A stretch of 64,000 bases of DNA. Source: RUG100 sp050953425 (GTDB lineage: Bacteria; Bacillota; Clostridia; Peptostreptococcales; Anaerovoracaceae). The stretch covers positions 754,387 to 818,386 of the forward strand of contig JBMNMQ010000007.1 of NCBI GenBank assembly GCA_050953425.1. Direction: 5' to 3'. Of this stretch, positions 1 to 9,036 are shown piece by piece. The first letter of the stretch is position 1. Each line of letters starts with the position of its first letter. The translations under genes and the position numbers were made by a program. A model generated the notes under the pieces. It was not told the DNA's origin. It made no database searches and saw only the letters and a program-made list of their open reading frames with translations.

Positions 1-72
1 CTCAAGCCCCTCTATGAAACGGCCAGACTGCAGGGGTTCAGCACCTGGCAGTTTGATGAGAGGGTGACGTGA
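1..72 (+). CDS. C-terminal end of an unidentified protein (partial)
   Basis: An open frame enters from the left edge and ends at TGA 70-72. The visible 23 residues end in FSTWQFDERVT. There is no motif, so I do not recognise the family. A GCTGCCG/CGGCAGC hairpin follows at 96-112. The gene converges on lexA. Confidence 0.45.
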   Translation, partial: LKPLYETARLQGFSTWQFDERVT

Positions 73-113
73 GAAAGCCGCGCAGTCTTTGATGTGCTGC
101 CGGGACGGCAGCG

Positions 114-148
114 AAAAAAGGACCTCTCCCTGCAGTAGGGAGAGGCCG
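114..148 (-). terminator. Rho-independent terminator of lexA
   Basis: Read on the minus strand, a 9-bp stem (CCTCTCCCT 123-131 against AGGGAGAGG 137-145) is followed by a run of six T. It lies 28 bases after the lexA stop. A second perfect 7-bp hairpin sits at 96-112, on the side of the converging gene. Confidence 0.75.
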
Positions 149-172
149 TTTGCTGACAAAATAAACGCTGTT

Positions 173-862
173 TCAGAGCGCGCGGAAGACGCCGCGCACT
201 TTGCCGAGGATCTTTACATTCCGGACAAGAATCGGACTCATCGAGGAATTCTCCGGCTGCAGGCGGATGTGGTCGGCTTCGCGGTAGAAGGTCTTGACTG
301 TGGCCTCGCTCTCAAAGCCGTCGACCATGGCGACGACGATGTCGCCGTTGCTGGCGTCGTTCTGCTGCTCGACGAGGATGTAGTCACCGTCCATGATGCC
401 CGCCTCGATCATGCTCTCACCGCGGACGACGAGCATGAAGTGCGTGCCGCCGCGGACAAAGCGGGCCGGCATCGGAAAGGAATCCTCGATGTTTTCCTCG
501 GCGAGAATCGGCATGCCGGCGGCGATCTGACCGACCACCGGAATGTCGACGACATCGGTGCGCTCGACGCTGTCTGCCGGCGCCATGGATGCCGTTTGCG
601 CACGGTCTTCCCCGACCTTGTCCGCCGGCATCGCTTCTTCGTCTTCGTGTTCCTCCACCAGCATCAGCGCCCGCGGTTTGGACGGATCCTTGCGGATATA
701 GCCTTCGCGGACCAGTGCGCTGATATCCTTGTGCACCGTCGAAGTCGATTTGATGCCGAGGGCGCTGCAGATCTCCCGCACCGTCGGCGGGTATCCCTTG
801 GCGCGGATCTCCTCGCGCATATAATCGAGGATTTTCTGTTTGCGTTCGGCGATGTTGTACAT
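173..862 (-). CDS. lexA: LexA repressor (SOS regulator, S24 self-cleaving)
   Basis: This 229-residue protein is the SOS transcriptional repressor. It binds operators through an N-terminal winged helix (residues 1-65, with the recognition helix around TSTVHKDISAL) and is inactivated by RecA-stimulated self-cleavage. The S24 domain shows the cleavage site A115-G116 in QIAAGMP, nucleophile S150 in GESM and general base K190 in ATVKTF. The linker (about 70-105) is long and acidic. The ATG at 862 matches the family start, and a LexA box lies 52-63 bases upstream, which implies autoregulation. The gene stands alone with its own terminator. Identification is secure. Confidence 0.97.
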   Translation of the reverse strand: MYNIAERKQKILDYMREEIRAKGYPPTVREICSALGIKSTSTVHKDISALVREGYIRKDPSKPRALMLVEEHEDEEAMPADKVGEDRAQTASMAPADSVERTDVVDIPVVGQIAAGMPILAEENIEDSFPMPARFVRGGTHFMLVVRGESMIEAGIMDGDYILVEQQNDASNGDIVVAMVDGFESEATVKTFYREADHIRLQPENSSMSPILVRNVKILGKVRGVFRAL

Positions 863-913
863 GGTGAAACCTGCCTTTCTTACCGACAGTTTACCATTGT
901 TTCCCCCTCATGT

Positions 914-925
914 AAACATATGTTC
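914..925 (-). promoter_or_regulatory. LexA operator (SOS box)
   Basis: On the minus strand the site reads GAACATATGTTT, which matches the Gram-positive SOS box GAAC-N4-GTTC/T in seven of eight fixed positions. It sits just upstream of lexA, as expected for autoregulation. I saw no equally good box elsewhere in the window. Confidence 0.85.
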
Positions 926-934
926 ACAAAATAT

Positions 935-2119
<1,185 letters not shown>

Positions 2120-2402
2120 GGATTTTTCACTTTCTGAACTTTGCGGTACTTCTGCTGCTGTCGGTGTCGGCCGATCGCGATCGTGCCGGCTGACTGATAT
2201 AACATCGGTCGGTTGCTGCCGGCGCCGTCCCATGGCCGACGCACCGGTCATTGCAGCCGGCACCGGCGATCGCTGCCGGCGCCGGTCCCATCAATCATAG
2301 CGGAAACGGCGGGAAAAGTCCAATCTTGCGGCACGGGGGTCCGGCCTTTTCCGACGCGACTTTACGCATTGGATTTTCCCGCGGATTTTTTGCAGTTTTT
2401 CT

Positions 2403-2430
2403 TTGCAATACCGTACTTTTGTTGTATAAT
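2403..2430 (+). promoter_or_regulatory. Sigma-A promoter for tRNA-Val (and lysA)
   Basis: TTGCAA at 2403-2408 and a perfect TATAAT at 2425-2430 are separated by 16 bases. The tRNA begins 31 bases after the -10 box. Confidence 0.75.
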
Positions 2431-2460
2431 GGGCAAGTAGTCAGCGACTACGCCCGATAA

Positions 2461-2536
2461 GGTCTGTTAGCTCAGTTGGGAGAGCACCTGGGTCACAACC
2501 AGGTTGTCGACAGTTCGAGCCTGCCACAGACCACCA
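2461..2536 (+). tRNA. tRNA-Val (anticodon CAC)
   Basis: A complete 76-nt cloverleaf with CCA encoded. The acceptor stem pairs GGTCTGT with ACAGACC, and the D-arm is GCTC/GAGC. The anticodon stem CCTGG/CCAGG encloses a seven-base loop GTCACAA, which puts CAC at positions 34-36 and reads GUG codons. The T-arm pairs GACAG with CTGCC and has one A-C mismatch at 50-64. The CAC is the anticodon itself, not a His codon, so this is not tRNA-His. Confidence 0.9.
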
Positions 2537-2546
2537 CACGGAACAC

Positions 2547-2586
2547 CCGGTCTGCGGCTCTTCGTGAGACAGCAGCCGGGTTTTTT
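2547..2586 (+). terminator. Terminator between tRNA-Val and lysA
   Basis: ACCCGG near 2547 pairs with CCGGGT, followed by six T ending near 2586. It should end the tRNA transcript, with read-through or a weak separate promoter supplying lysA. Confidence 0.65.
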
Positions 2587-2617
2587 ATCTCACATCAGGA
2601 AACAGGCAAGGAGTATA

Positions 2618-3928
2618 ATGAAAACATTGCAGATTGCCGGGATTCCGGCAGCAGAACTGGCAGCGCAGTACGGAACACCGCTGATCGTATACGATGCGGA
2701 GCAGATCCGCCGGCAGTTCGCCGCTTACACGGAAAATTTTGTTTCCGATCGCTTTGCGACCGAAATCGTCTACGCCAGCAAGGCATTCACCTGCCCGGCG
2801 ATGATCGATGAGGTGAAGGCTGCCGGGGCTTCCCTCGAAGTGGTCAGCGGCGGCGAGATGATGATTGCGCACGCGGCCGGAATGCCGATGGAGAGGGTTT
2901 ACTTTCACGGCAACAACAAAACGGCGGCGGAACTGCGGGCCTGCATGGAAACGGGCTGCGGCTGCATCGTGCTCGACAATCGCGAGGAGCTGGACGCGGT
3001 CATCGCCGCAGCCGAGGCGGCGGGACGCACGATCGATGCGCTGCTGCGCATCAACCCGCTGGTGGAGGCGCACACCCATGAATTTATCGTCACCGCGGCG
3101 GCCGATTCCAAGTTCGGCATCAGCATCGAGGAATCGGACGATATCGCCGCACTGGTCGAGCGGGCGCAGAGCAGCGGCTGCGTCCGTCTGCGCGGCTTTC
3201 ACAGCCATATCGGCTCGCAGATCTTCGGCAGCGAGGCGTTTACCCGGGCGGCCGAAAAGATCTTCGCCTTTCTGCGTGCGCTGCGCGATCAGTGCGGCTT
3301 TGAAGCGCACTGGCTGAGTCTCGGCGGCGGATTTGGGATTCGCTATACCGGGGAAGACCGGCCGCTGGCGACGCCGGAGCTCTGCCGGCGTCTGATCCGG
3401 TGCTGTGAAGACGCCGACTGGCCGCTGGAAAAGCTGATGATCGAGCCCGGACGCTCGATCGTCGGAGAAGCCGGCACCACACTCTATACCGTCGGTTATC
3501 AGAAGATGGCCGGCGGCCGCCGCTATCTGTTTGTCGACGGCGGCATGGGCGACAACATCCGGCCGGCGCTCTACGATGCGCGCTATGACGCCGACATTGC
3601 CGGCCGTCTCGACGCGCCGCGCGATACCGTCTGCACGGTGGCCGGCAAATACTGTGAGTCCGGCGATGTGCTGATCCGCGACATTGCACTGCAGCGGGCG
3701 CAGAGCGGCGACCTGCTGGCGATGTATTCGACCGGTGCTTACGGCTACTCGATGGCCAGCTGCTACAACGGCATCGGCCGGCCGGCGGTGGTCTTTGCCG
3801 CCGACGGAACCTCCCGCCTGGTGCTGCGGCGCGAGACCTGGCGGGATCTGCTGGCGCTCAGCGTCGTCGACGGCGCACCTGACGCCGGCGGTCGCGGGCA
3901 GAGCGCCGGAAAGGAGGGACAGCGGTGA
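2618..3928 (+). CDS. lysA: Diaminopimelate decarboxylase
   Basis: LysA catalyses the last step of lysine synthesis, meso-diaminopimelate to L-lysine. The 436-residue product is a fold-III PLP enzyme: K55 in VYASKAFT forms the Schiff base, SLGGGFG and EPGRS bind the PLP phosphate, and CESGD supplies the active-site cysteine from the partner subunit. I chose ATG 2618 because AAGGAG lies just upstream and the protein then begins at the family N terminus; the frame stays open to 2504 but that part overlaps the tRNA. Its stop overlaps the dapF GTG by four bases, so the genes are translationally coupled. No lysine riboswitch was seen in the short leader. Confidence 0.96.
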   Translation: MKTLQIAGIPAAELAAQYGTPLIVYDAEQIRRQFAAYTENFVSDRFATEIVYASKAFTCPAMIDEVKAAGASLEVVSGGEMMIAHAAGMPMERVYFHGNNKTAAELRACMETGCGCIVLDNREELDAVIAAAEAAGRTIDALLRINPLVEAHTHEFIVTAAADSKFGISIEESDDIAALVERAQSSGCVRLRGFHSHIGSQIFGSEAFTRAAEKIFAFLRALRDQCGFEAHWLSLGGGFGIRYTGEDRPLATPELCRRLIRCCEDADWPLEKLMIEPGRSIVGEAGTTLYTVGYQKMAGGRRYLFVDGGMGDNIRPALYDARYDADIAGRLDAPRDTVCTVAGKYCESGDVLIRDIALQRAQSGDLLAMYSTGAYGYSMASCYNGIGRPAVVFAADGTSRLVLRRETWRDLLALSVVDGAPDAGGRGQSAGKEGQR

Positions 3929-4755
3929 TTTCCTTTGCCAAATACCATGGCTGCGGCAACAGCTTTGTCATTCTTGCCGAAGAGGAAGCGGGCCGCCGTG
4001 ATTTCAGTGATCTGGCCCGGGCGATGTGCCGTGAGGCCACCGGCATCGGCGCCGACGGTCTGATCATCGTGCGCACCTCGCCGCAGCTGGAGATGATCTT
4101 CTACAACCGCGACGGCAGCCGGGCGCCGATGTGCGGCAACGGCATTCGCTGCTTTGCCCGCTTCTGCCGCGATGAGGGTATCTGTACGGACGATGCGTTC
4201 GACGTCAAAACGCTGGCGGGAACGATGCGGGTGCAGGTCTGCAGCAGCGATCCGTTTACCGTCGAGATCGGCATGGGCCGGCCGGACTTTGATCCCCGCC
4301 GCTGCGGCATCGAGGACAGCGAACCGTTTCTGCACCGCCGGCTGCGTCTGGCGGACGGCAGTGAACGGGAGGTCAGCACCTTTTTCATGGGCACGGTGCA
4401 CACGGTGCTCTGGGTCGATGACTTTGTCTCCCTGGACGTGGAAGCGCTGGGACGGGAGCTCTGCCGCCATCCGGCTTTTCCCGAGCAGACCAATGTCAAC
4501 ATGGCGCGCCGCATCGATGCCCATACGGTTGAACTGAAGACCTATGAGCGCGGTGCCGGCCTGACGCTGGCCTGCGGTACCGGGGCCTGTGCGACCGTTG
4601 TCTGGGGACACCGTGAGGGCCTGCTCGAGGATGCCTGCGACGTGCTGCTGCCCTGCGGACGGCTGCACATCACCGTACAGAATGATGAAAATGTTGTCAT
4701 GAGAGGCCCGGCGGCTGCGGTCGCGCGCGGCACATATCTGGAGGAGGGACAATGA
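3925..4755 (+). CDS. dapF: Diaminopimelate epimerase
   Basis: DapF interconverts LL- and meso-diaminopimelate, supplying both LysA and peptidoglycan precursors. The 276-residue product has the two-cysteine cofactor-free mechanism: C70 in MCGNGIRC and C217 in ACGTGA. Asn11 in HGCGNSF and the ERGAG loop are also present. The start is GTG within a GTGA overlap with lysA, and GGAGGG lies nine bases upstream. The stop overlaps the dapB ATG by four bases. Length is typical of the family. Confidence 0.96.
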   Translation: MISFAKYHGCGNSFVILAEEEAGRRDFSDLARAMCREATGIGADGLIIVRTSPQLEMIFYNRDGSRAPMCGNGIRCFARFCRDEGICTDDAFDVKTLAGTMRVQVCSSDPFTVEIGMGRPDFDPRRCGIEDSEPFLHRRLRLADGSEREVSTFFMGTVHTVLWVDDFVSLDVEALGRELCRHPAFPEQTNVNMARRIDAHTVELKTYERGAGLTLACGTGACATVVWGHREGLLEDACDVLLPCGRLHITVQNDENVVMRGPAAAVARGTYLEEGQ

Positions 4756-5444
4756 AGATAGCAGTACAGGGAACGGACGGCCATATGGGCGGTCTGCTGA
4801 CCGCGACGATTGCGGAGACGGACGGACTTTCTGCCGTCGATCTGGAGACCGCCGAGAGCGGCTTTGATGTCATCATCGATTTCAGCCACCCGGCCAACCT
4901 CGACAAGATCTGCGCGAAAGCGCGCGCCAATCGCGTGCCGGCGGTCATCGCCACCACCGGCTATACGCCGGAGCAGCAGCGGAAGATCGCTGCGCTGGCA
5001 AAGGATGTGCCGGTCGTCTTTGCCGCCAATTTTTCTCTCGGGATCACAGTCATGAAGCGAATTCTCTCCGAGATCGCACCGATCCTGCGGGATTCCTTTG
5101 ATATGGAGATGGTGGAGCGCCATCACCGGCGCAAGCTCGACGCGCCCAGCGGCACGGCGAAGATGCTGGTGCGGGCGATGGATCCGGACGGCGATTACGA
5201 AGAACTGGACGGCCGCTCCGGCATGCACCGCCGCGGTCATGAGATCGGCGTCAGCGCCGTGCGCGGCGGCACGATCGCCGGCGAACACACGGCCATCTTT
5301 GCCGGCGATGACGAGGTACTGGAGATCAAGCACACGGCCGGATCGCGCAAGATCTTCGTCAACGGCAGTCTGCAGGCGGCTCGCTTTGCCGTCCGGGCAA
5401 AACCCGGGCTCTACGATATGGAAGACGTGCTCTTCTCAAAATGA
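4752..5444 (+). CDS. dapB: 4-hydroxy-tetrahydrodipicolinate reductase
   Basis: DapB uses NAD(P)H to reduce the DapA product on the way to diaminopimelate. The N-terminal Rossmann loop reads GTDGHMG (residues 7-13), and the catalytic block ERHHRRKLDAPSGT (122-135) carries the His pair, Lys128 and the SGT substrate loop. At 230 residues it is shorter than many DapB proteins (about 240-270), mainly through compact loops in the Rossmann half. It starts in an ATGA overlap with dapF. dapA is not in the window. Confidence 0.95.
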   Translation: MKIAVQGTDGHMGGLLTATIAETDGLSAVDLETAESGFDVIIDFSHPANLDKICAKARANRVPAVIATTGYTPEQQRKIAALAKDVPVVFAANFSLGITVMKRILSEIAPILRDSFDMEMVERHHRRKLDAPSGTAKMLVRAMDPDGDYEELDGRSGMHRRGHEIGVSAVRGGTIAGEHTAIFAGDDEVLEIKHTAGSRKIFVNGSLQAARFAVRAKPGLYDMEDVLFSK

Positions 5445-5496
5445 GGGGACGCGGAGGCGGCCCGGCGGCGCAGGACGTCGCCGTGACGCTGGAAAA

Positions 5497-5700
5497 AGGG
5501 CGCCGCGCTGCGGACGCGCGATGAACCTGCAGGGAAGATATCGAAAAGGGGCGCCGCGCTGCGGACGCGCGATGAACCTGCAGGGAAGATATCGAAGAAG
5601 GGCACTGCGCTGCGGACGCGCGATGAACCTGCAGGGAAGATATCGAAATAGGGTACTACGCTGCGGACGATGCTATGAAAAAACCGCAGAGAAGATGCCG
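5497..5700 (+). repeat. 51-bp tandem repeat between dapB and dapH
   Basis: The unit beginning GCTGCGGACGCGCGATGAAC recurs at 5507, 5558 and 5609, with a decayed copy at 5660. The period is exactly 51 bases (17 codons). The array has no stop in several frames, which creates meaningless ORFs on both strands. It fills most of the 366-base gap between dapB and dapH. No spacers separate the units, so it is not CRISPR. Confidence 0.9.
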
Positions 5701-5737
5701 CATTCAGCATGCTGCGAGGAAGATGCGGTATATATCA

Positions 5738-5746
5738 TGTTATAAT
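5738..5746 (+). promoter_or_regulatory. Extended -10 promoter for dapH
   Basis: TGT followed by TATAAT (5741-5746) forms an extended -10 element. No convincing -35 is visible. It lies 65 bases before the dapH ATG and just after the repeat array. Confidence 0.5.
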
Positions 5747-5810
5747 AAAGATGCCGCCACGAAGCTGCGCTGCGGCAGCGGAAGGAGGTCGGCACGGAAA
5801 GGAGACAGCC

Positions 5811-6518
5811 ATGACAAAGCAGAAACAGATGAACGCACAGGAATTGATTGAGTACATCAGCACATCGGAAAAGAAGACGCCGGTCAAGGTGACACTGCGG
5901 GCAGCCGGGGAGATCCAGGCGCCGAACTGCCGCGTGTTTGACATGGGCGCGGGCAAGATTATCTTCGGCGACTGGAAGGATGTCGAACCGCTGCTTGCCG
6001 GCTATGCGGAAGAGGATTATGTCGTGGAAAACAACTGCCGCAATTCGGCGATTCCGATGGTCGATATGAAGCAGTACAATGCCCGCATCGAACCCGGCGC
6101 CATTATTCGCGATCCGGTGACGATCGATGACAACGCCGTGGTAATGATGGGTGCGATCATCAATATGGGCGCCGAGATCGGCTCCGGCACGATGATCGAT
6201 ATGGGTGCCATTCTCGGCGCGCGGGCCACGGTCGGCCGCAACTGTCACATCGGTGCCGGTACGGTGCTGGCCGGTGTCATTGAACCGCCGAGTGCCGATC
6301 CGGTGCGAATCGAGGATGATGTGGTCATCGGCGCCAACGCCGTCGTTCTGGAGGGCGTGCATATCGGCAAGGGGTCGATTGTCGCCGCCGGCGCTGTCGT
6401 GGTCGACAATGTGCCGCCCAACGTGGTGGTAGGCGGCGTGCCGGCCCGCACGCTGAAGCAGAAGGACGATAAGTCCGTGAACAAGACGGAACTGATAGAA
6501 GCTCTGCGGCGGCTGTAA
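5811..6518 (+). CDS. dapH: Tetrahydrodipicolinate N-acetyltransferase
   Basis: DapH transfers acetyl from acetyl-CoA to tetrahydrodipicolinate, committing the cell to the acetylated diaminopimelate route. The 235-residue product has an N-terminal alpha/beta cap (1-80) and a left-handed beta-helix of hexapeptide repeats (for example IIRDPVTIDDNAVVMMGA), with HIGAGTV in the acetyl-CoA region. ATG 5811 follows GAAAGGAGA. The frame is open further upstream, but that part lies in the promoter and repeat region. This branch needs an N-acetyl-diaminopimelate aminotransferase, not seen here, and a deacetylase, for which the M20D gene at 935-2119 is a candidate. Confidence 0.95.
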   Translation: MTKQKQMNAQELIEYISTSEKKTPVKVTLRAAGEIQAPNCRVFDMGAGKIIFGDWKDVEPLLAGYAEEDYVVENNCRNSAIPMVDMKQYNARIEPGAIIRDPVTIDDNAVVMMGAIINMGAEIGSGTMIDMGAILGARATVGRNCHIGAGTVLAGVIEPPSADPVRIEDDVVIGANAVVLEGVHIGKGSIVAAGAVVVDNVPPNVVVGGVPARTLKQKDDKSVNKTELIEALRRL

Positions 6519-6532
6519 ACCCGCTGCGGGCC

Positions 6533-6635
6533 CGCCGGACGGGGCGGAGCAGACCGTCGGACGGGGCAGAGCAGACCGCCGGACGGGGCGGAACAGACCG
6601 CCGGACGGGGCGGAACAGACCGCCGGGCGGCGGCA
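6533..6635 (+). repeat. 22-bp tandem repeat between dapH and argC
   Basis: Units of the form GCCGGACGGGGCGGAACAGA plus two bases start at about 6534, 6556, 6578 and 6600, followed by a degenerate copy. The sequence differs from the 51-bp array on the other side of dapH. Confidence 0.88.
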
Positions 6636-6679
6636 ACGAATTGCCGGGCGGAAAGCTCGCGCTGCGGACGGCCCCGGTG

Positions 6680-6697
6680 TATGAATAAATATGCAAA
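6680..6697 (+). promoter_or_regulatory. ARG box (ArgR/AhrC operator)
   Basis: TATGAATAAATATGCAAA closely matches the Gram-positive ARG box consensus CATGAATAAAAATKCAAK. It lies 28 bases upstream of the argC -35 box. A second, weaker AT-rich half-site overlaps the -10 region. It implies arginine-dependent repression of argCJBD. Confidence 0.8.
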
Positions 6698-6724
6698 AAA
6701 TTGATAAGTATTGCGCCTTTCATA

Positions 6725-6753
6725 TTGACAGCGCAGACTGCATGGATTATATT
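6725..6753 (+). promoter_or_regulatory. Sigma-A promoter of the argCJBD operon
   Basis: A perfect TTGACA (6725-6730), a 17-base spacer and TATATT (6748-6753). It lies between the ARG box and the argC TTG start. Confidence 0.85.
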
Positions 6754-6790
6754 TATACTTATAATGCTGTTTAAGGGAGGCGCGAACAAG

Positions 6791-7726
6791 TTGAAAAAAT
6801 TCAAAGTTTTTGTCGATGGCGCCGCCGGTACCACGGGACTGCAGATCCGCGACCGGCTGCGTCAGCGCGATGACATCGAACTCATAAATATACAGGAAGA
6901 AAAACGAAAGGATAACACCGAGCGGCTGCGTCTGATCGCCGCCGCCGATGTTTCTTTTCTCTGCCTGCCGGATGCGGCGGCGCGGGAAATCGCCGCTCTC
7001 GCTCCGGCTGATTGCCGGCTGCTGGATACCAGTACGGCGCACCGCACCAATCCGGACTGGGTATACGGCATGCCGGAACTGCAGCCGGGACAGCGGCAGC
7101 GGATTCGCTCGGCGACACGGGTGGCGGTGCCAGGGTGCCACGCCAGCGGTTTCATCTTTGCCGTCAAGCCGCTGGTCGCCGGCGGCCTGATCGACCCCGG
7201 CCAGCCGCTGTGCGCGACGTCGGTGACCGGTTACAGCGGCGGCGGCAAAAAAATGATTGCGGCGCACCGCGCCGATGACCGCCCCGACTGGCTGCAGAGC
7301 TGCGGGCAGTACGCACTCGGGCAGACGCACAAGCATCTGCCGGAGATGATGGCGATGACCGGACTGGTCACGGCACCGGCGTTTCTGCCGATCGTCGGCG
7401 ATTACTACGGCGGCATGGTGGTGACGGTACCGCTGCATCGCCAGTGGCTGCGGCGTTCGCTGACCGTTTCCGGGCTGCGGGATCTGTACCGCGATTACTA
7501 TGACGGCGAAGCGATGGTGACGGTGCGGGACGACTGCCCCGAGGACGGCTTCCTGCACAGCAGCATCAAGGCCGGCAGCAACGACCTCGAGATCTTCGTC
7601 TACGGCTGCGACGAGCGGCCGGTGGTCAGCACCCGCTTCGACAATCTCGGCAAGGGTGCCGGTGGAGCGGCCGTACAGAATATGAATCTGATGCTTGGCA
7701 TCGAAGAAACCAGGGGGCTGAAGTGA
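6791..7726 (+). CDS. argC: N-acetyl-gamma-glutamyl-phosphate reductase (short type)
   Basis: ArgC reduces N-acetylglutamyl phosphate to the semialdehyde with NADPH. The 311-residue product has the Rossmann loop GAAGTTG (10-16), the LPD/DTSTAHR region and the catalytic C116 in VPGCHASG. Its length fits the short class of ArgC. I chose TTG 6791 because AAGGGAGG lies eight bases upstream and the protein then begins KKFKVFVDGA, as in relatives. An ATG at 6701 is upstream of the promoter and is rejected. It overlaps argJ by GTGA. Confidence 0.94.
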   Translation: MKKFKVFVDGAAGTTGLQIRDRLRQRDDIELINIQEEKRKDNTERLRLIAAADVSFLCLPDAAAREIAALAPADCRLLDTSTAHRTNPDWVYGMPELQPGQRQRIRSATRVAVPGCHASGFIFAVKPLVAGGLIDPGQPLCATSVTGYSGGGKKMIAAHRADDRPDWLQSCGQYALGQTHKHLPEMMAMTGLVTAPAFLPIVGDYYGGMVVTVPLHRQWLRRSLTVSGLRDLYRDYYDGEAMVTVRDDCPEDGFLHSSIKAGSNDLEIFVYGCDERPVVSTRFDNLGKGAGGAAVQNMNLMLGIEETRGLK

Positions 7727-8973
7727 GCGACAATTTGCATTCACGGGAAAACAGCGCGGCCGTCGATCGCGGCGGCGTCTGCGCACCGCGCGGGTTTCGC
7801 GCCGGCGGGGTGCACTGCGGCATTCGCGATGCCGATGAGAGCAAGAACGATCTGGCGCTGATTGTGAGCGAGGTGCCCTGTGCGGCGGCCGCCGTCTATA
7901 CGACCAACAAGGTCAAGGGAGCGCCGCTGGCGGTTACCCGCGCCCACCTGGCCGACGGCCGTGCCCGGGCGGTGATCGTCAACAGCGGCAACGCCAATAC
8001 CTGTGCGCCCGGCGGAGTCGAGACGGCGGAGGAAGTCTGCCGGCTGACGGCGTCCGAGCTGGGATGCAGGGAAAACGAAGTGCTGGTCGCCAGCACCGGC
8101 GTGATCGGCGAGGAGCTGCATCTGGAACCGTTTGAACGCGGCATTCCGGAGCTGGTTCGCAGCCTCGGCGAAGACGGTTCGGATGCGGCGGCACGCGGCA
8201 TCATGACGACCGATACGGTGAAGAAGGAAGAAGTTGAGACGTTCACCCTCGACGGGCATCGCTGCACGATCGGCGGTATCGCCAAGGGCAGCGGCATGAT
8301 CCATCCCAACATGGCGACCATGCTGGCTTTCATTACCACCGACGTCCGCATCGCGCCGGACATGCTGCAGCGTCTGCTGCGCGAGGATATCCGCGACACC
8401 TTCAATCAGCTCAGTGTCGACGGCGATACCTCGACCAACGACATGGTGCTGGCGCTCGCCAGCGGACTCGCCGGCAACGATGAGATCAGCGGCGACGGGA
8501 CGGCTTACCGCGCTTTTGCGGCGGCCTTCCGCAGGCTGACGACCCGTCTCGTGCGCGGTCTGGCGGCCGACGGCGAGGGGGCCGGCAAGCTGATCGAATG
8601 CCATGTCGCAGGCGCGCGCACGAAAGAAACGGCGCGCATCGTGGCGCGCTCGGTGGTGTCGTCGAATCTGCTCAAGGCGGCCATCTTCGGTGAGGACGCA
8701 AACTGGGGACGGGTACTGTGCGCGATCGGTTACGCACCGGGCGATTTTTCAACCGCCCGCATTGCCGTTGCCATCGCTTCGGACAACGGACGTGTGGTCG
8801 TCTGCCGCGATTCGCAGTATTACGAACACAGCGAAGAGCAAGCGGCCCGCGTGCTGGCGGCCGATGCGATCCGCATTGAGATCGATCTCGGCGAAGGAGA
8901 TGCCGAAGCCGATGCCTGGGGCTGCGATCTGACCTATGATTACGTCAGAATTAACGGGGATTATCGTTCCTGA
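7723..8973 (+). CDS. argJ: Bifunctional ornithine acetyltransferase / N-acetylglutamate synthase
   Basis: ArgJ recycles acetyl groups from N-acetylornithine to glutamate. It is a self-cleaving heterodimer: the precursor is cut before T199 in GMIHPNMATML, and this threonine becomes the nucleophile. The C terminus YVRINGDYRS is characteristic. The start is GTG in a GTGA overlap with argC. At 416 residues the length is normal. With ArgJ present the operon runs the cyclic acetyl route and does not need ArgE. Confidence 0.96.
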   Translation: MSDNLHSRENSAAVDRGGVCAPRGFRAGGVHCGIRDADESKNDLALIVSEVPCAAAAVYTTNKVKGAPLAVTRAHLADGRARAVIVNSGNANTCAPGGVETAEEVCRLTASELGCRENEVLVASTGVIGEELHLEPFERGIPELVRSLGEDGSDAAARGIMTTDTVKKEEVETFTLDGHRCTIGGIAKGSGMIHPNMATMLAFITTDVRIAPDMLQRLLREDIRDTFNQLSVDGDTSTNDMVLALASGLAGNDEISGDGTAYRAFAAAFRRLTTRLVRGLAADGEGAGKLIECHVAGARTKETARIVARSVVSSNLLKAAIFGEDANWGRVLCAIGYAPGDFSTARIAVAIASDNGRVVVCRDSQYYEHSEEQAARVLAADAIRIEIDLGEGDAEADAWGCDLTYDYVRINGDYRS

Positions 8974-9036
8974 CGCGGCCCCGACAAACGAAACACGAAA
9001 TCATTACGACTGCTCGGGAGGTGCAGGAGGTTGCTG

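Noticed and set aside
2461..2536. tRNA-His
   Set aside because: CAC is in the anticodon position after the invariant T33, so it reads GUG (Val); His would need GTG there.
2504..2617. Longer N terminus for lysA
   Set aside because: It would overlap the tRNA and its terminator and has no ribosome binding site.
2537..2617. Lysine riboswitch before lysA
   Set aside because: The leader is far too short and is occupied by the tRNA terminator.
5497..5700. Possible CRISPR array
   Set aside because: The units follow each other directly with no unique spacers, and no cas gene is present. The same applies to the other arrays.
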